Assembly (NCBI GenBank): GCA_045640525.1
Contig: JAZUFE010000044.1
Span: 1 to 43,599, forward strand
DNA: 43,599 nt
Reading direction: 5' to 3'
Source of the DNA: JAILLW01 sp045640525
GTDB lineage: Bacteria > Bacillota > Clostridia > Lachnospirales > Lachnospiraceae
Below are positions 13,288-22,134 of this stretch, in pieces. Made by a program: the position numbers and the translations under genes. The notes under the pieces are model-generated. The model had not been told where the DNA came from. It searched no databases and worked only from the letters and a program-made list of their open reading frames with translations. The number at the start of each line of letters is the position of its first letter. Within the stretch, counting starts at the first letter, position 1.

Positions 13288-15306
13288 GTGTTTTGTCCAA
13301 ATTGCGGAGCTAAAATTGAAGATAATGACGTATTCTGCGGCGTTTGCGGAGCAAAGATATCAGAATTCGCTCCGACTGATGATGTTGTTGAGACTGTGGT
13401 TGAATCGGAGAGCGACGCGGTTACTGAAACTGCGGAAGAACCGAAAACCGACGCGGTCGCTGGAACTGCGGAAAAATCGGAAACCGACGCGGTCACTGGG
13501 CCCGTTGTTGAACCGACTGTAGAGGCTGCTGAAAATATTGAGAGTGTGGCTGAACCCGAACCGACACCGGTGCCGATTGCAATGCAGACGGGTGAGGTTG
13601 CCCCTGCAACTGCCAAGACTTCGAAACCGATTTACAAAAGAGTGTGGATATATATAGTAGCTGCTGTAGTGATTTTGGCGGCGGTTGTATTGATAAATTT
13701 CCGCTTCTTTGCCAATACGGCAAGAAAATTGTTTATGTCGGATGAGGCATATTACCAGTATGTTGAAGGCGAGTATGCTCAAAAGATGCTTAATCTTGAC
13801 CTGACAATATATGATGAGTATTTCAGAAATGCATTCAATGTATCGGATAGAGGATATGAATATGAAATATCCGCAGGATGCTCGGATGAATTTTTGGATG
13901 ATATGGCCAAATACGTAGTGGGTGATGAAATCGAGCTTGATTGGCTTAAAGATATTAAACTGACGGGTGAGTCAGGTGTCAGGGATTATAAGAATATGAC
14001 CAACGCCGAGCTTACAATCAACGGTGAAAAAATACTGTCGGGAGAATTTATCGGAGATTGCGAGGAAGGTAATTTGTATGCAGCCTGCCCTCAGCTTTTT
14101 GAAGATTATTTAGGTGTTGATATTTCCGATGAAATAGGTGATATGGATGCGTTGAAGGACACATATGACATGATCGGCGATATCTATCGCAGCCTTCCTG
14201 ACAAGTCAAAGTTGAATAAGGTTGCCGGCAAATATATAGATATTGCCATTGGCGGACTTAATGATGTTTCGATTAAGGATTATTCGCTAAAAGCAAGCGG
14301 AGTTAAGCAGAATGTTTCCAAGATTAAGGTAGATATCAGCGAGAAAGATGCCATGGATGTTGTAGTGGCTGAACTTGAAACTTTTATTGATGATGACGAG
14401 CTGCGTAATCTTCTTAAAGACTCAGGTATATTTGAATCGGAAATTCTGTCATCAAGAATGTATAACATGTATGGTGCCGATATGCCTGACTTTGATGAAA
14501 TTTATGATGAGTTGATTGAAGAGGCAGAAGATGTTCTGGATGAATTCCAAGATTACGAGTGTGATTCAAATGAGCATATTGATATGGAAGTATATGTAGA
14601 CAATAAGGGTGATATTGTCGGAAGAAAGATATCTTTTGAAGGTGTGACCATGGAATATGCGGCACCGAAGGATGGTTCCAAACTCGGTTTCGTGTCAGAG
14701 GTAAGTGAATCATATAATTCCCGTACCAGAAGTTACTTCAAATTGTCGGGAACAGGAGAGAATCATTCGGGTAAGATTTCGGGAACTTTCGGTTTGGAAG
14801 TTGAAGATGAGCATATGTGTGATATTGTCGTAGAAAACTTTGATACCGACAGACTGTGGAATGCCGAAATTGCCGGTGACTTCACATTAACCAACTTCGC
14901 AAGCGAGGTGGTTGATGAGATTCCAATCTCAGGTGCAATACGAAAGATGGGATTAAAATTTGAAACAAATATTACTCCGGATACTTTCGATGTTAATATG
15001 AAACTCTTATCCAAGAATGAAGAGGATATGAATTTACACATCAAGTCTACCAAGTGTAAGGCATCCAAGATTTCGGTACCTTCTTCATCAAAGGTGACAT
15101 TTGTTGAAGATGAACGGGATATTATGGAAATTCTTGAAGACCTTGAATTTGATGCTTTATATGATGCGCTTTATGATGCCGGAATTCCTGATGATTATAT
15201 TGATTTGCTCGAGGATGCAATTGACAGCGAATTGCGTTATGCAACAAGGAGAGCTACCCCGGTATATGATGGTGATGATGTTGTGATTGATTATGATGAG
15301 TATTAA
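13288..15306 (+). CDS. Zinc-ribbon membrane protein with large extracellular domain
   Basis: 672 residues, starting at GTG 13288 behind GAGGAGG. Residues 1-25 are a CPNCG...CGVCG zinc ribbon (C3, C6, C17, C20). A low-complexity acidic linker follows with three 12-residue repeats (about 43-78), then one membrane helix (119-141) and a large, acidic, presumably extracellular domain rich in D/E with no family I recognise. The plan (cytoplasmic zinc ribbon, linker, one helix, external domain) is like TcaA/YvbJ-type Firmicutes proteins, some of which act in the envelope. The stop codon overlaps the start of the ABC ATPase, so the products are probably made together. Confidence 0.75.
   Translation: MFCPNCGAKIEDNDVFCGVCGAKISEFAPTDDVVETVVESESDAVTETAEEPKTDAVAGTAEKSETDAVTGPVVEPTVEAAENIESVAEPEPTPVPIAMQTGEVAPATAKTSKPIYKRVWIYIVAAVVILAAVVLINFRFFANTARKLFMSDEAYYQYVEGEYAQKMLNLDLTIYDEYFRNAFNVSDRGYEYEISAGCSDEFLDDMAKYVVGDEIELDWLKDIKLTGESGVRDYKNMTNAELTINGEKILSGEFIGDCEEGNLYAACPQLFEDYLGVDISDEIGDMDALKDTYDMIGDIYRSLPDKSKLNKVAGKYIDIAIGGLNDVSIKDYSLKASGVKQNVSKIKVDISEKDAMDVVVAELETFIDDDELRNLLKDSGIFESEILSSRMYNMYGADMPDFDEIYDELIEEAEDVLDEFQDYECDSNEHIDMEVYVDNKGDIVGRKISFEGVTMEYAAPKDGSKLGFVSEVSESYNSRTRSYFKLSGTGENHSGKISGTFGLEVEDEHMCDIVVENFDTDRLWNAEIAGDFTLTNFASEVVDEIPISGAIRKMGLKFETNITPDTFDVNMKLLSKNEEDMNLHIKSTKCKASKISVPSSSKVTFVEDERDIMEILEDLEFDALYDALYDAGIPDDYIDLLEDAIDSELRYATRRATPVYDGDDVVIDYDEY
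13414..13521 (+). repeat. Three 36-bp tandem repeats in the zinc-ribbon protein linker
   Basis: GACGCGG recurs at 13414, 13450 and 13486. Units encode DAVTETAEEPKT / DAVAGTAEKSET / DAVTGPVVEPTV. Units 1 and 2 are nearly identical, unit 3 diverges after its first half. The period preserves the frame. Confidence 0.85.
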
Positions 15307-15967
15307 TCTGAAAGATATTACCAAAAAGTATTCCCAAAAGACAGTTTTGGAATCGGTTAATATATCCTTTGAAGAAGGCAGATGCATAGGAATACTCGGT
15401 GAGAACGGCTGCGGTAAGACTACATTGCTGTCGATTTTGAGTGGAGTACTTATTCCCGATAGCGGAGAGTTTTGGTATGGCGGGTCTGATTTGATTAAGG
15501 ATACGAAACTCAGACAGTCGGTTGTCGGATATATCCCGCAGGGCACTCCCTTGATTGAGGAATTGACGGCATACGAGAATCTTTGCATGTGGTATTCCAA
15601 AGAGCAGATAAGTAACAGCGTTGAAAACGGAGTTATAGGGATGCTCGGAATCAAAGATTTTATGGATGTTCCGGTTAAGAAGATGTCCGGAGGAATGAAG
15701 AAACGACTTTCGATAGCCTGCGGAGTTCATCATGACCCTAAACTTTTGATTATGGATGAACCTACAGCAGCTTTGGATATGCCGTGTCGTGAAAAAATAT
15801 ACACCTATTTTAAGGATTATATTAAACGGGGTAATTCCATAATCATTGCCACACATGAGGCACGTGAGATTGAATTGTGCGATGAACTGTACATTTTAAA
15901 ACACGGAAATTGTGTTCGCTATGAATATGACGGAAATATTGTTCATTTGGTAGGACAGCTGAGATAA
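15296..15967 (+). CDS. ABC transporter ATP-binding protein
   Basis: 223 residues: Walker A 'GENGCGKTT', a Q-loop at 'GYIPQGTPLIEELTAYENL', signature 'KMSGGMKKRLSIA', Walker B 'LLIMDEPTAALD', H-loop 'IIATHEAREIE'. This is the CcmA/NatA-type exporter ATPase. It overlaps the zinc-ribbon gene by 11 bases and ends in TAATG with the first permease, so the four genes are translationally coupled. Start may be either of two adjacent ATGs (15293/15296). The cargo is unknown. Confidence 0.92.
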   Translation: MSINLKDITKKYSQKTVLESVNISFEEGRCIGILGENGCGKTTLLSILSGVLIPDSGEFWYGGSDLIKDTKLRQSVVGYIPQGTPLIEELTAYENLCMWYSKEQISNSVENGVIGMLGIKDFMDVPVKKMSGGMKKRLSIACGVHHDPKLLIMDEPTAALDMPCREKIYTYFKDYIKRGNSIIIATHEAREIELCDELYILKHGNCVRYEYDGNIVHLVGQLR

Positions 15968-17184
15968 TGAGTTATAAACAGTATTTTTGTTCTCAATTGA
16001 AAAGAATTCAAAAACTCGCTCTTCCTACATTGGCTGTATTTGCCGTTATTTTGGCAGTAGTTTTGATGTTGGCTTCGGCTTTTATCAAAAGAACCGATGA
16101 GGATAAGAAAGCAACAATTAAGATAGGAGTGGTCGGTGAAAACGACACTCCTATTATTAGTGGAATTTTGGGAGTCCTCGAAAAGTACGATGACATAGGA
16201 TATACTCTGGAATTTGTATTTTTGGATGAGGATGAAGCCAAGACGGCATTGCGTCTTGAAGATATTTCGGCTTATTGTGTGATACCCGAGGGCTTTGAGG
16301 ATGCTCTGTCTTATGATGAAGAATGTGAAGCGATAAGGTTTTATTCCAATGGCCAGGGATCCGGAATAAATTCTTTGTTTTTGCAGGAGCTTGTCAAGAT
16401 GCTGTCTGATGTTCTTTCCGATATCAATTCGGGAGTTTACGGATTAAAGGATGCCTTTATTAAATTGCAGGGCGATTATGACCCGGATGTGATTAATGCC
16501 CTGTTTTTGGAGTATATTGATTATTTCCTTAACCGAACGGAATTAGTGAATGCCGGGAATGTCGGAGTTGCCGACGGTATGGATACGGTATCTTTTTATA
16601 TCTGCAGCTTTTCACTGTTCTTGATATTTATCTTTGCACTGTGTGCATCTTTATATTTTATTAACAGAAACGAAGAGTTCGGAATTCTTCTTATCAGTTC
16701 GGGTGTAAGCGAAAAAATCCAAGTATTGCTTGAATATGCGGCGTTTTGCGTTTATGCGGTATTTTTGACACTTGTAATTCTCGCAGTATTTGCATCGGTC
16801 AATCTGACGGGAATAGTACAGATTCCGATTTCGACAGAACTTACAGTAAATTTGTTTGTTTCGGCCTTAATGATTTTGGCATTTGAATTTATGATGTATG
16901 AGCTGATAGAGGATACTATCTGTAAGATGCTTGTTCAGTTTGTGATGTATCTGTTTATGACATTTGTATCAGGCTATTTTTACCCTTCGATGTTTCTGCC
17001 CAAGGCGGTCAGAATACTCGGTGAAGTCTTGCCGACAGGCGTTTGCCTTAAATCAATGACAAGCGCATATACCGACAACTCTTCGATATTGTGGGTGTGT
17101 CTGTGCGTACTGTATATGATTATATTTTTATCGGTATCGATTCTGTTCAGAACACATAAGATTAAAAGGAAACTGCATTCATGA
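15967..17184 (+). CDS. ABC-2 type permease, large external loop
   Basis: 405 residues, with a first membrane helix at about 18-38, a soluble region of about 160 residues ('KIGVVGENDTPIISGILGVLEKY...') and then five or six helices in the C-terminal half. This is the ABC2_membrane_3 layout of exporters such as NatB/YhaP, in which the soluble insert faces outside. It overlaps the ATPase by 1 base and the second permease by 4 (ATGA). It probably forms a heterodimeric pore with the next gene. Confidence 0.82.
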   Translation: MSYKQYFCSQLKRIQKLALPTLAVFAVILAVVLMLASAFIKRTDEDKKATIKIGVVGENDTPIISGILGVLEKYDDIGYTLEFVFLDEDEAKTALRLEDISAYCVIPEGFEDALSYDEECEAIRFYSNGQGSGINSLFLQELVKMLSDVLSDINSGVYGLKDAFIKLQGDYDPDVINALFLEYIDYFLNRTELVNAGNVGVADGMDTVSFYICSFSLFLIFIFALCASLYFINRNEEFGILLISSGVSEKIQVLLEYAAFCVYAVFLTLVILAVFASVNLTGIVQIPISTELTVNLFVSALMILAFEFMMYELIEDTICKMLVQFVMYLFMTFVSGYFYPSMFLPKAVRILGEVLPTGVCLKSMTSAYTDNSSILWVCLCVLYMIIFLSVSILFRTHKIKRKLHS

Positions 17185-18287
17185 GGGCTAAAAGATATCT
17201 ATTACTTTATAAGCACATAATTCTTAACAAGAGTTTTCTGATTTTGCTGGTAAGTCTGCCGCTTATTTTGTTTGCACTGACCTTTTTGGGAGAAGACTCC
17301 AAAGGACTGATCAACATTGGCGTCAATGAGGAATTCGACTCTGTCCTTCCGTCTCAAGACCTGATTAATTTTGTTGTTCTTGATAACAATATCAGTGGAA
17401 AGAAAGCTTTGGAGCAGGGAATTGTCGATTCTTATTGGGAACTTGAAGACGATGCCTTTGAATTGCTGAAAACATATATTGCCGACAATAAGCTGAGTCC
17501 GATAGTTAACGTTCTTGAAAAAGAGAATTCATTATATATGCGTTTTTCGAGAATTATGCTGGATTGCATATTTTTGAAAGAGGCGGCGATAGATATATAT
17601 CATGATTATGCTTCGGATTATCCTGCTTTTGATAACAAGAAGGATGTTCTTGATGAAGCATTTGACAATCGTCGGCAGAATGCGAATTTCGTTGAACTTA
17701 GTGTGGGCAATTATTCTTCAAACACTAATGTGATGACATTGCCTTTTCGCGGAATGCTTGCGATATTCTTATTGCTGATGGGACTTTTGGTTAGTCTTAA
17801 TCTTAACAAGGATTATGAAAATAATCTCTTTATATGGTGGAATACAAATTCGGTACTTACACGTGACTTTATGTATTATGTAGGACCGATGTTTATCGGA
17901 ATGCTTCTTATGCTGGTCGGTGTGTTTATAGAAAATAGCAAACAGGGTAAGGCAGTTTCAAATTTGGGATTTGAGCTGATTGGGGCAATGATTTATGTTC
18001 TTTCGGTGATTGCGTTGGCTAATTTGTGCCGGACCATCATTCGCTCAACCAAGATTATGTGTATTGTGATTCCGATAATTATATTGATAGCATTGGTATT
18101 TAGCCCGGTATTTATACATGTGCGCATGATATTGTGGATAAGACTTCTCCTGCCCCCATACTACTACCTTATGGGAACATCCGATTCCGTGTACGTTTTG
18201 TGGCTGGCGATATATACGCTTGTTTTGATATTAATGCAGATATTTATCGAGAAAATACTGTTAAAGAAACTGTACAAAAAGCCATAA
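17181..18287 (+). CDS. ABC-2 type permease, second subunit
   Basis: 368 residues with the same layout as the preceding permease: one N-terminal helix (about 12-32), a soluble insert 'INIGVNEEFDSVLPSQDLINFVVL...' of about 150 residues and a C-terminal bundle of helices. Sequence similarity between the two is low by eye, but the architecture is matched, consistent with a heteromeric exporter. It starts in the ATGA overlap with the previous gene and is the last of the four-gene cassette. Confidence 0.78.
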   Translation: MRAKRYLLLYKHIILNKSFLILLVSLPLILFALTFLGEDSKGLINIGVNEEFDSVLPSQDLINFVVLDNNISGKKALEQGIVDSYWELEDDAFELLKTYIADNKLSPIVNVLEKENSLYMRFSRIMLDCIFLKEAAIDIYHDYASDYPAFDNKKDVLDEAFDNRRQNANFVELSVGNYSSNTNVMTLPFRGMLAIFLLLMGLLVSLNLNKDYENNLFIWWNTNSVLTRDFMYYVGPMFIGMLLMLVGVFIENSKQGKAVSNLGFELIGAMIYVLSVIALANLCRTIIRSTKIMCIVIPIIILIALVFSPVFIHVRMILWIRLLLPPYYYLMGTSDSVYVLWLAIYTLVLILMQIFIEKILLKKLYKKP

Positions 18288-18298
18288 TGCTTTATAAT
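18271..18298 (+). promoter_or_regulatory. Possible apt-pyrE promoter
   Basis: TGTACA (18271-18276), 16-bp spacer, TATAAT (18293-18298), 43 bp before ATG 18342. It overlaps the end of the second permease gene. Confidence 0.5.
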
Positions 18299-18341
18299 AA
18301 GTAAGTGATTTTAAGAATGTCTTTAGAAGGAGACTGATAAT

Positions 18342-18866
18342 ATGAAGACACTTGATGATTATATAAGAACCATTCCGGATTTTCCCAAGCCCGGAATCAT
18401 GTTTAGAGATGTTACCTCAATTTTGCAGGATGCGGACGGGTTCAAATTCGCCATTGACAGCCTGTACGAGTTCGTTAAAGACTTGGATTTTGATATTTTT
18501 GCAGCTGCGGAATCGCGAGGATTTTTTCTGGCAGCACCTTTGGCATATATGATGCATAAACCGATGGTATTGGTCAGAAAGAAGGGAAAACTTCCCTGCG
18601 AAACTGTCAGTGAAACGTATGATCTTGAATATGGCAGTGCAACGATTGAAATGCACAAAGATTCCGTTAAACCAGGTCAAAAAGTTGTTTTGGTTGACGA
18701 TTTGATTGCTACGGGAGGAACCTTGGAAGCTTCAGCCAAAATTGTCGAAAAGCTTGGAGGCGAGGTTGCCAAGATAATCTGCCTTATAGAACTGGCAGGT
18801 CTTGAAGGCAGAAAGAAACTTGATCGTTACAGTATCGATGCTGCAATAACTTATGATGGAAAATAA
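18342..18866 (+). CDS. apt: Adenine phosphoribosyltransferase
   Basis: 174 residues, full length. It makes AMP from adenine and PRPP (purine salvage, cytoplasm). Signatures: N-terminal 'IPDFPKPGIMFRDVTSIL', 'AAAESRGFFLAAPLA' and the PRPP-binding loop 'VVLVDDLIATGGT' (residues about 117-129). AGAAGGAG precedes the ATG. It lies 16 bases before the pyrE start, so apt and pyrE share a transcript, and two PRPP-consuming salvage/biosynthesis steps are co-expressed. Confidence 0.97.
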   Translation: MKTLDDYIRTIPDFPKPGIMFRDVTSILQDADGFKFAIDSLYEFVKDLDFDIFAAAESRGFFLAAPLAYMMHKPMVLVRKKGKLPCETVSETYDLEYGSATIEMHKDSVKPGQKVVLVDDLIATGGTLEASAKIVEKLGGEVAKIICLIELAGLEGRKKLDRYSIDAAITYDGK

Positions 18867-18882
18867 CACGACGGAGGATATT

Positions 18883-19563
18883 ATGGAAGCTTACAAATCT
18901 GAATTTATTCAATTTATGGTTGATTCACAGGTTTTGAAATTCGGTGACTTTACTCTTAAATCAGGTAGAAAATCTCCGTTTTTTATGAATGCGGGAGCAT
19001 ATGTTACGGGTACACAGTTGACCAAACTCGGAGAGTATTATGCCAAGGCAATACATGATAATTTCGGACTTGATTTCGATGTGCTTTTCGGACCGGCATA
19101 TAAGGGAATTCCGCTGGCAGTGGCAACATCGATGGCAATCAGCAGACTTTACGGAGTTGATGTGCGTTATTGTTCTAACCGTAAGGAAATCAAGGATCAT
19201 GGTGATACCGGCATACTGTTGGGCTCGAAACTCAATGACGGTGACAAGGTTGTGATGATTGAAGACGTTACCACATCCGGCAAATCAATAGAAGAAACAT
19301 TCCCTATTCTTAAAGGACAGGCGAATGTTGAGATAAAGGGATTGATTGTTTCACTAAACAGAATGGAAAAAGGATTGGATACGGACAAATCTGCGTTGGC
19401 GGATATCAAAGACAAGTACGGAATTGAGGCACGTTCCATCGTGAATATGGAAGAAGTTGTTGAATGCTTGTATAACAAAGAGGTAAATGGTAAGATTTTG
19501 ATAGATGATACATTGAAAGCTTCGATTGACGCATATTATGTGCAGTATGGAGCAAAACAGTAG
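18883..19563 (+). CDS. pyrE: Orotate phosphoribosyltransferase
   Basis: 226 residues from ATG 18883, which has GGAGG at 18873-18877; an in-frame ATG at 18853 inside apt is less likely. The enzyme converts orotate and PRPP to OMP in pyrimidine synthesis. Signatures: 'FGDFTLKSGRKSPFFMNAG', 'DVLFGPAYKGIPLA', 'NRKEIKDHGDTG' and the PRPP loop 'VVMIEDVTTSGKS'. No other pyr genes lie in the window, so pyrimidine genes are dispersed. Confidence 0.96.
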   Translation: MEAYKSEFIQFMVDSQVLKFGDFTLKSGRKSPFFMNAGAYVTGTQLTKLGEYYAKAIHDNFGLDFDVLFGPAYKGIPLAVATSMAISRLYGVDVRYCSNRKEIKDHGDTGILLGSKLNDGDKVVMIEDVTTSGKSIEETFPILKGQANVEIKGLIVSLNRMEKGLDTDKSALADIKDKYGIEARSIVNMEEVVECLYNKEVNGKILIDDTLKASIDAYYVQYGAKQ

Positions 19564-19587
19564 TTTGATGTTATAGGAGTGTGGCGC

Positions 19588-19740
19588 ATGAACGAAAAAA
19601 TATACAAGACTATGGCTAATTCGGGCGCATTGAATATTGTTTTTGGAATAGGCTCGATAATTGTAGGTATTGCAGCCGGAGTTTTATTGATTGTAAGCGG
19701 TGCAAAACTGATAAAGCGTAAATCAAATCTGATGTTCTAG
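19588..19740 (+). CDS. 50-residue single-pass membrane protein
   Basis: A short ORF between pyrE and the DUF6142-like gene: ATG 19588 with ATAGGAG (19574-19580) upstream, stop TAG 19738-19740. The protein has a basic/soluble start (MNEKIYKTMANSG), one hydrophobic helix of about 28 residues rich in Gly/Ile/Val and a basic tail (KLIKRKSNLMF), so the C-terminus is probably cytoplasmic. It fits neatly between its neighbours with the same strand and spacing, which supports a real gene. Function unknown. Confidence 0.65.
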   Translation: MNEKIYKTMANSGALNIVFGIGSIIVGIAAGVLLIVSGAKLIKRKSNLMF

Positions 19741-19750
19741 GTGATATTTG

Positions 19751-20062
19751 GTGCGTGGATATAAATTTACCAATAAAAAGCAATCTACATATGGTATTAT
19801 GTCCTGTGTATTCGGAATTATGGCTTCTGTCACATTCTTGATTTGCATTCTGCGCTCTTATGATTTGAAGGGTGTGGGAGTGGAGCGATATGGGACATCG
19901 GCACTTTTGGCGATAATATTTATGATTGCCGGTTTCGCTTTGGCGGTATATTCGTTTTTGGAATCGGACAAATTCAAATTGTTTAAAATTATCGGAATTG
20001 TGTTGAACTCCATCGCTTTGGTTTTCTTAAGTATTATTCTGTATGCCGGAGCGATATTGTAA
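19751..20062 (+). CDS. Small membrane protein (DUF6142-like)
   Basis: 103 residues from GTG 19751, with AGGTG at 19739-19743 overlapping the previous stop. Three hydrophobic segments follow an N-terminal 'YKFTNKKQSTYGIMS' that I recall as typical of DUF6142 proteins of Lachnospiraceae; the end 'FKIIGIVLNSIALVFLSIILYAGA' also matches. Role unknown. It is probably co-transcribed with pyrE, the 50-residue gene and the M29-like gene that starts 15 bases later. Confidence 0.7.
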   Translation: MRGYKFTNKKQSTYGIMSCVFGIMASVTFLICILRSYDLKGVGVERYGTSALLAIIFMIAGFALAVYSFLESDKFKLFKIIGIVLNSIALVFLSIILYAGAIL

Positions 20063-20077
20063 AGAAAGAGATTTGAA

Positions 20078-22096
20078 ATGACTGAAAGATACTTATTGGC
20101 TAAAGCAAGAATAGAAGAGATATCAAAAGAAGAAATTCTGCCTTCGGAGTATAGGAAATTTTTCCTTGAGGAGGCAGAATTTCTTTTATATGCAATAGAT
20201 GTATATGAACTGATCAACAGAGAGGAATTATGTAAACTATCACTGCACGAACTGCAGGAAATTAACCAAAGATTATACTCAAGACAGGTTGACATAAAAC
20301 GACACAGCGTGGTTGACATAACGATCGAGACCTATTTGAACGTTCTTAGTGCGGAACTTATGGCGGTGATTCCCGATTTGTATGAAAAGAAACTTGAGAA
20401 TATTCTTATTCGTATGGAACTGTACCTGGAATTTTACTCTGCATTTGTGACGGCAGTTCAGGACGAGGTGCCTGTTAAGGCCGAAAATCTTCAAAGTATT
20501 CTGTACTATTACGTGAACGATTATGTCAAAGGCGCAACTCAAGAAAAAATAGCAAATATGCTTTCAATGGAGGAAGATTTTGCAACCGCCATAGTTATGA
20601 AGTCTGACTGGTCTGATGTAAGAAGCCTGTATTTTTACGGTGAATACGTAACGGACAATGAAATCAAGACACTCGAGCATTTGAATTCGCTTCCCCATGA
20701 AACCCTTAAAAAGATGGCAGATACCTTTACGGAAGGGTACAGAATAGGTTTTATTACCACTTCGAAGGATATTACCAAAAAGAAAATAGTCGGAATAAGA
20801 TACAATTTGGGATTTGAACCGGTTATTAAACTGGCAATCGAGAACTTCGAAAAAATGGGTTTAAAACCGACGATTTGCAGAGCAAGACTCAATCTTTTGA
20901 GTGGAAGAGGAGTGCTAAGAACAGGATATCAGGGCGCCTGCCCTTCAAGACAGTATGAGTATGAACATAAAGATGATCCGGCACTTGTTTTGGATAAACA
21001 TATAAATACCGTTAAGCTTGAAGCCTTAAAGGAGGCTTACGAAGAGCATAAGGAGGAAGCGACGTGGTATGGCGGACCTGCGGTTATGGAGGTTTTCGGT
21101 GAAAAAGCACCTCAATATGAAGAGGTTAAGGGCGTGCCTGAATATTCCAAGGAACAAAACAAACTCTTAACCGGATATGCTTCCGAAGCTATGGCAATTC
21201 AGAATGAGTATATCAAAGAGGAAGAGAGGAGCTTTACGATTATAGCTTTTCCGACTCCGGAAATAGGTAAAGATTTTAAAGAAATATTTGATGAGGTAAT
21301 TAAACTCAATACACTTGATTACAAATTGTATCAAAGTGTTCAACAGACAATAATAGATACGTTGGATTTGGCAGAATACGTGATTGTCAAAGGAAACGGT
21401 CGGAATAAAACAAATCTCAGAATAAGTTTACATAAGTTGGAAAAGCCGGACAGACAAACCAAGTTCGAAAACTGTGTTGCGGATGTCAATATACCTGTGG
21501 GAGAGGTATTTACTTCACCTATTCTTAAAGGTACGGAGGGTATATTGAATGTCGGAAAGGTGTTCTTGAACGGACTTGAATACAAGAACATTATGTTAAC
21601 CATATGCGACGGAATGATTACCGATTATTCCTGCGATAATTTTGAAACCGACGAGGCTAACAGAAAGTATATAAAGGATAATGTTCTCTTCCATCATGAA
21701 ACCCTTCCCATGGGCGAATTTGCAATCGGAACCAACACAACAGCCTATACGATGGGACGAAAATTCAAGATAGAAGACAAACTTCCCATTCTTATAGCTG
21801 AAAAGACCGGACCGCATTTTGCATTCGGAGATACTTGCTATTCACATGCCGAGGATGTTGTTGTATATAATCCTGACGGTAAGGAGATAATAGCCAAGGA
21901 AAACGAATGCTCACTAAAGCGTTTCGAAGACCCACTAAAAGCATACTTTAATTGTCATACGGATGTAACGATTCCGTATGATGAATTGGGAGAGATAAGC
22001 ATTGTCAAAGCTGACAATACCGTTGTTACAATAATAGAAAACGGCAGGTTTGTTCTTGAAGGGACTACTTGTCTTAACGAAGCATTTCTAGTATGA
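20078..22096 (+). CDS. M29-like aminopeptidase with long N-terminal extension
   Basis: 672 residues. The C-terminal 450 residues look like a thermophilic-type metalloaminopeptidase (M29, AmpS/PepS): 'NIPVGEVFTSPILKGTEG' with predicted metal ligand E476, 'LPMGEFAIGTNTTAY' with E547, and 'EKTGPHFAFGDTCYSH' with H580 and neighbouring Tyr/His. The first 220 residues, mostly helical, are an addition not found in the 410-residue AmpS, and divergence in the catalytic block is high. The enzyme would trim N-terminal residues from peptides in the cytoplasm. The family call is moderately sure; the metal site would need alignment. Confidence 0.7.
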   Translation: MTERYLLAKARIEEISKEEILPSEYRKFFLEEAEFLLYAIDVYELINREELCKLSLHELQEINQRLYSRQVDIKRHSVVDITIETYLNVLSAELMAVIPDLYEKKLENILIRMELYLEFYSAFVTAVQDEVPVKAENLQSILYYYVNDYVKGATQEKIANMLSMEEDFATAIVMKSDWSDVRSLYFYGEYVTDNEIKTLEHLNSLPHETLKKMADTFTEGYRIGFITTSKDITKKKIVGIRYNLGFEPVIKLAIENFEKMGLKPTICRARLNLLSGRGVLRTGYQGACPSRQYEYEHKDDPALVLDKHINTVKLEALKEAYEEHKEEATWYGGPAVMEVFGEKAPQYEEVKGVPEYSKEQNKLLTGYASEAMAIQNEYIKEEERSFTIIAFPTPEIGKDFKEIFDEVIKLNTLDYKLYQSVQQTIIDTLDLAEYVIVKGNGRNKTNLRISLHKLEKPDRQTKFENCVADVNIPVGEVFTSPILKGTEGILNVGKVFLNGLEYKNIMLTICDGMITDYSCDNFETDEANRKYIKDNVLFHHETLPMGEFAIGTNTTAYTMGRKFKIEDKLPILIAEKTGPHFAFGDTCYSHAEDVVVYNPDGKEIIAKENECSLKRFEDPLKAYFNCHTDVTIPYDELGEISIVKADNTVVTIIENGRFVLEGTTCLNEAFLV

Positions 22097-22134
22097 TGTT
22101 ATAGAGTTTGAAAATAATTGGGAGAGGTATGATT

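Noticed and set aside
22097..22134. Purine riboswitch or PurR box before purE
   Set aside because: The gap is only 38 bases and shows nothing but the ribosome binding site.
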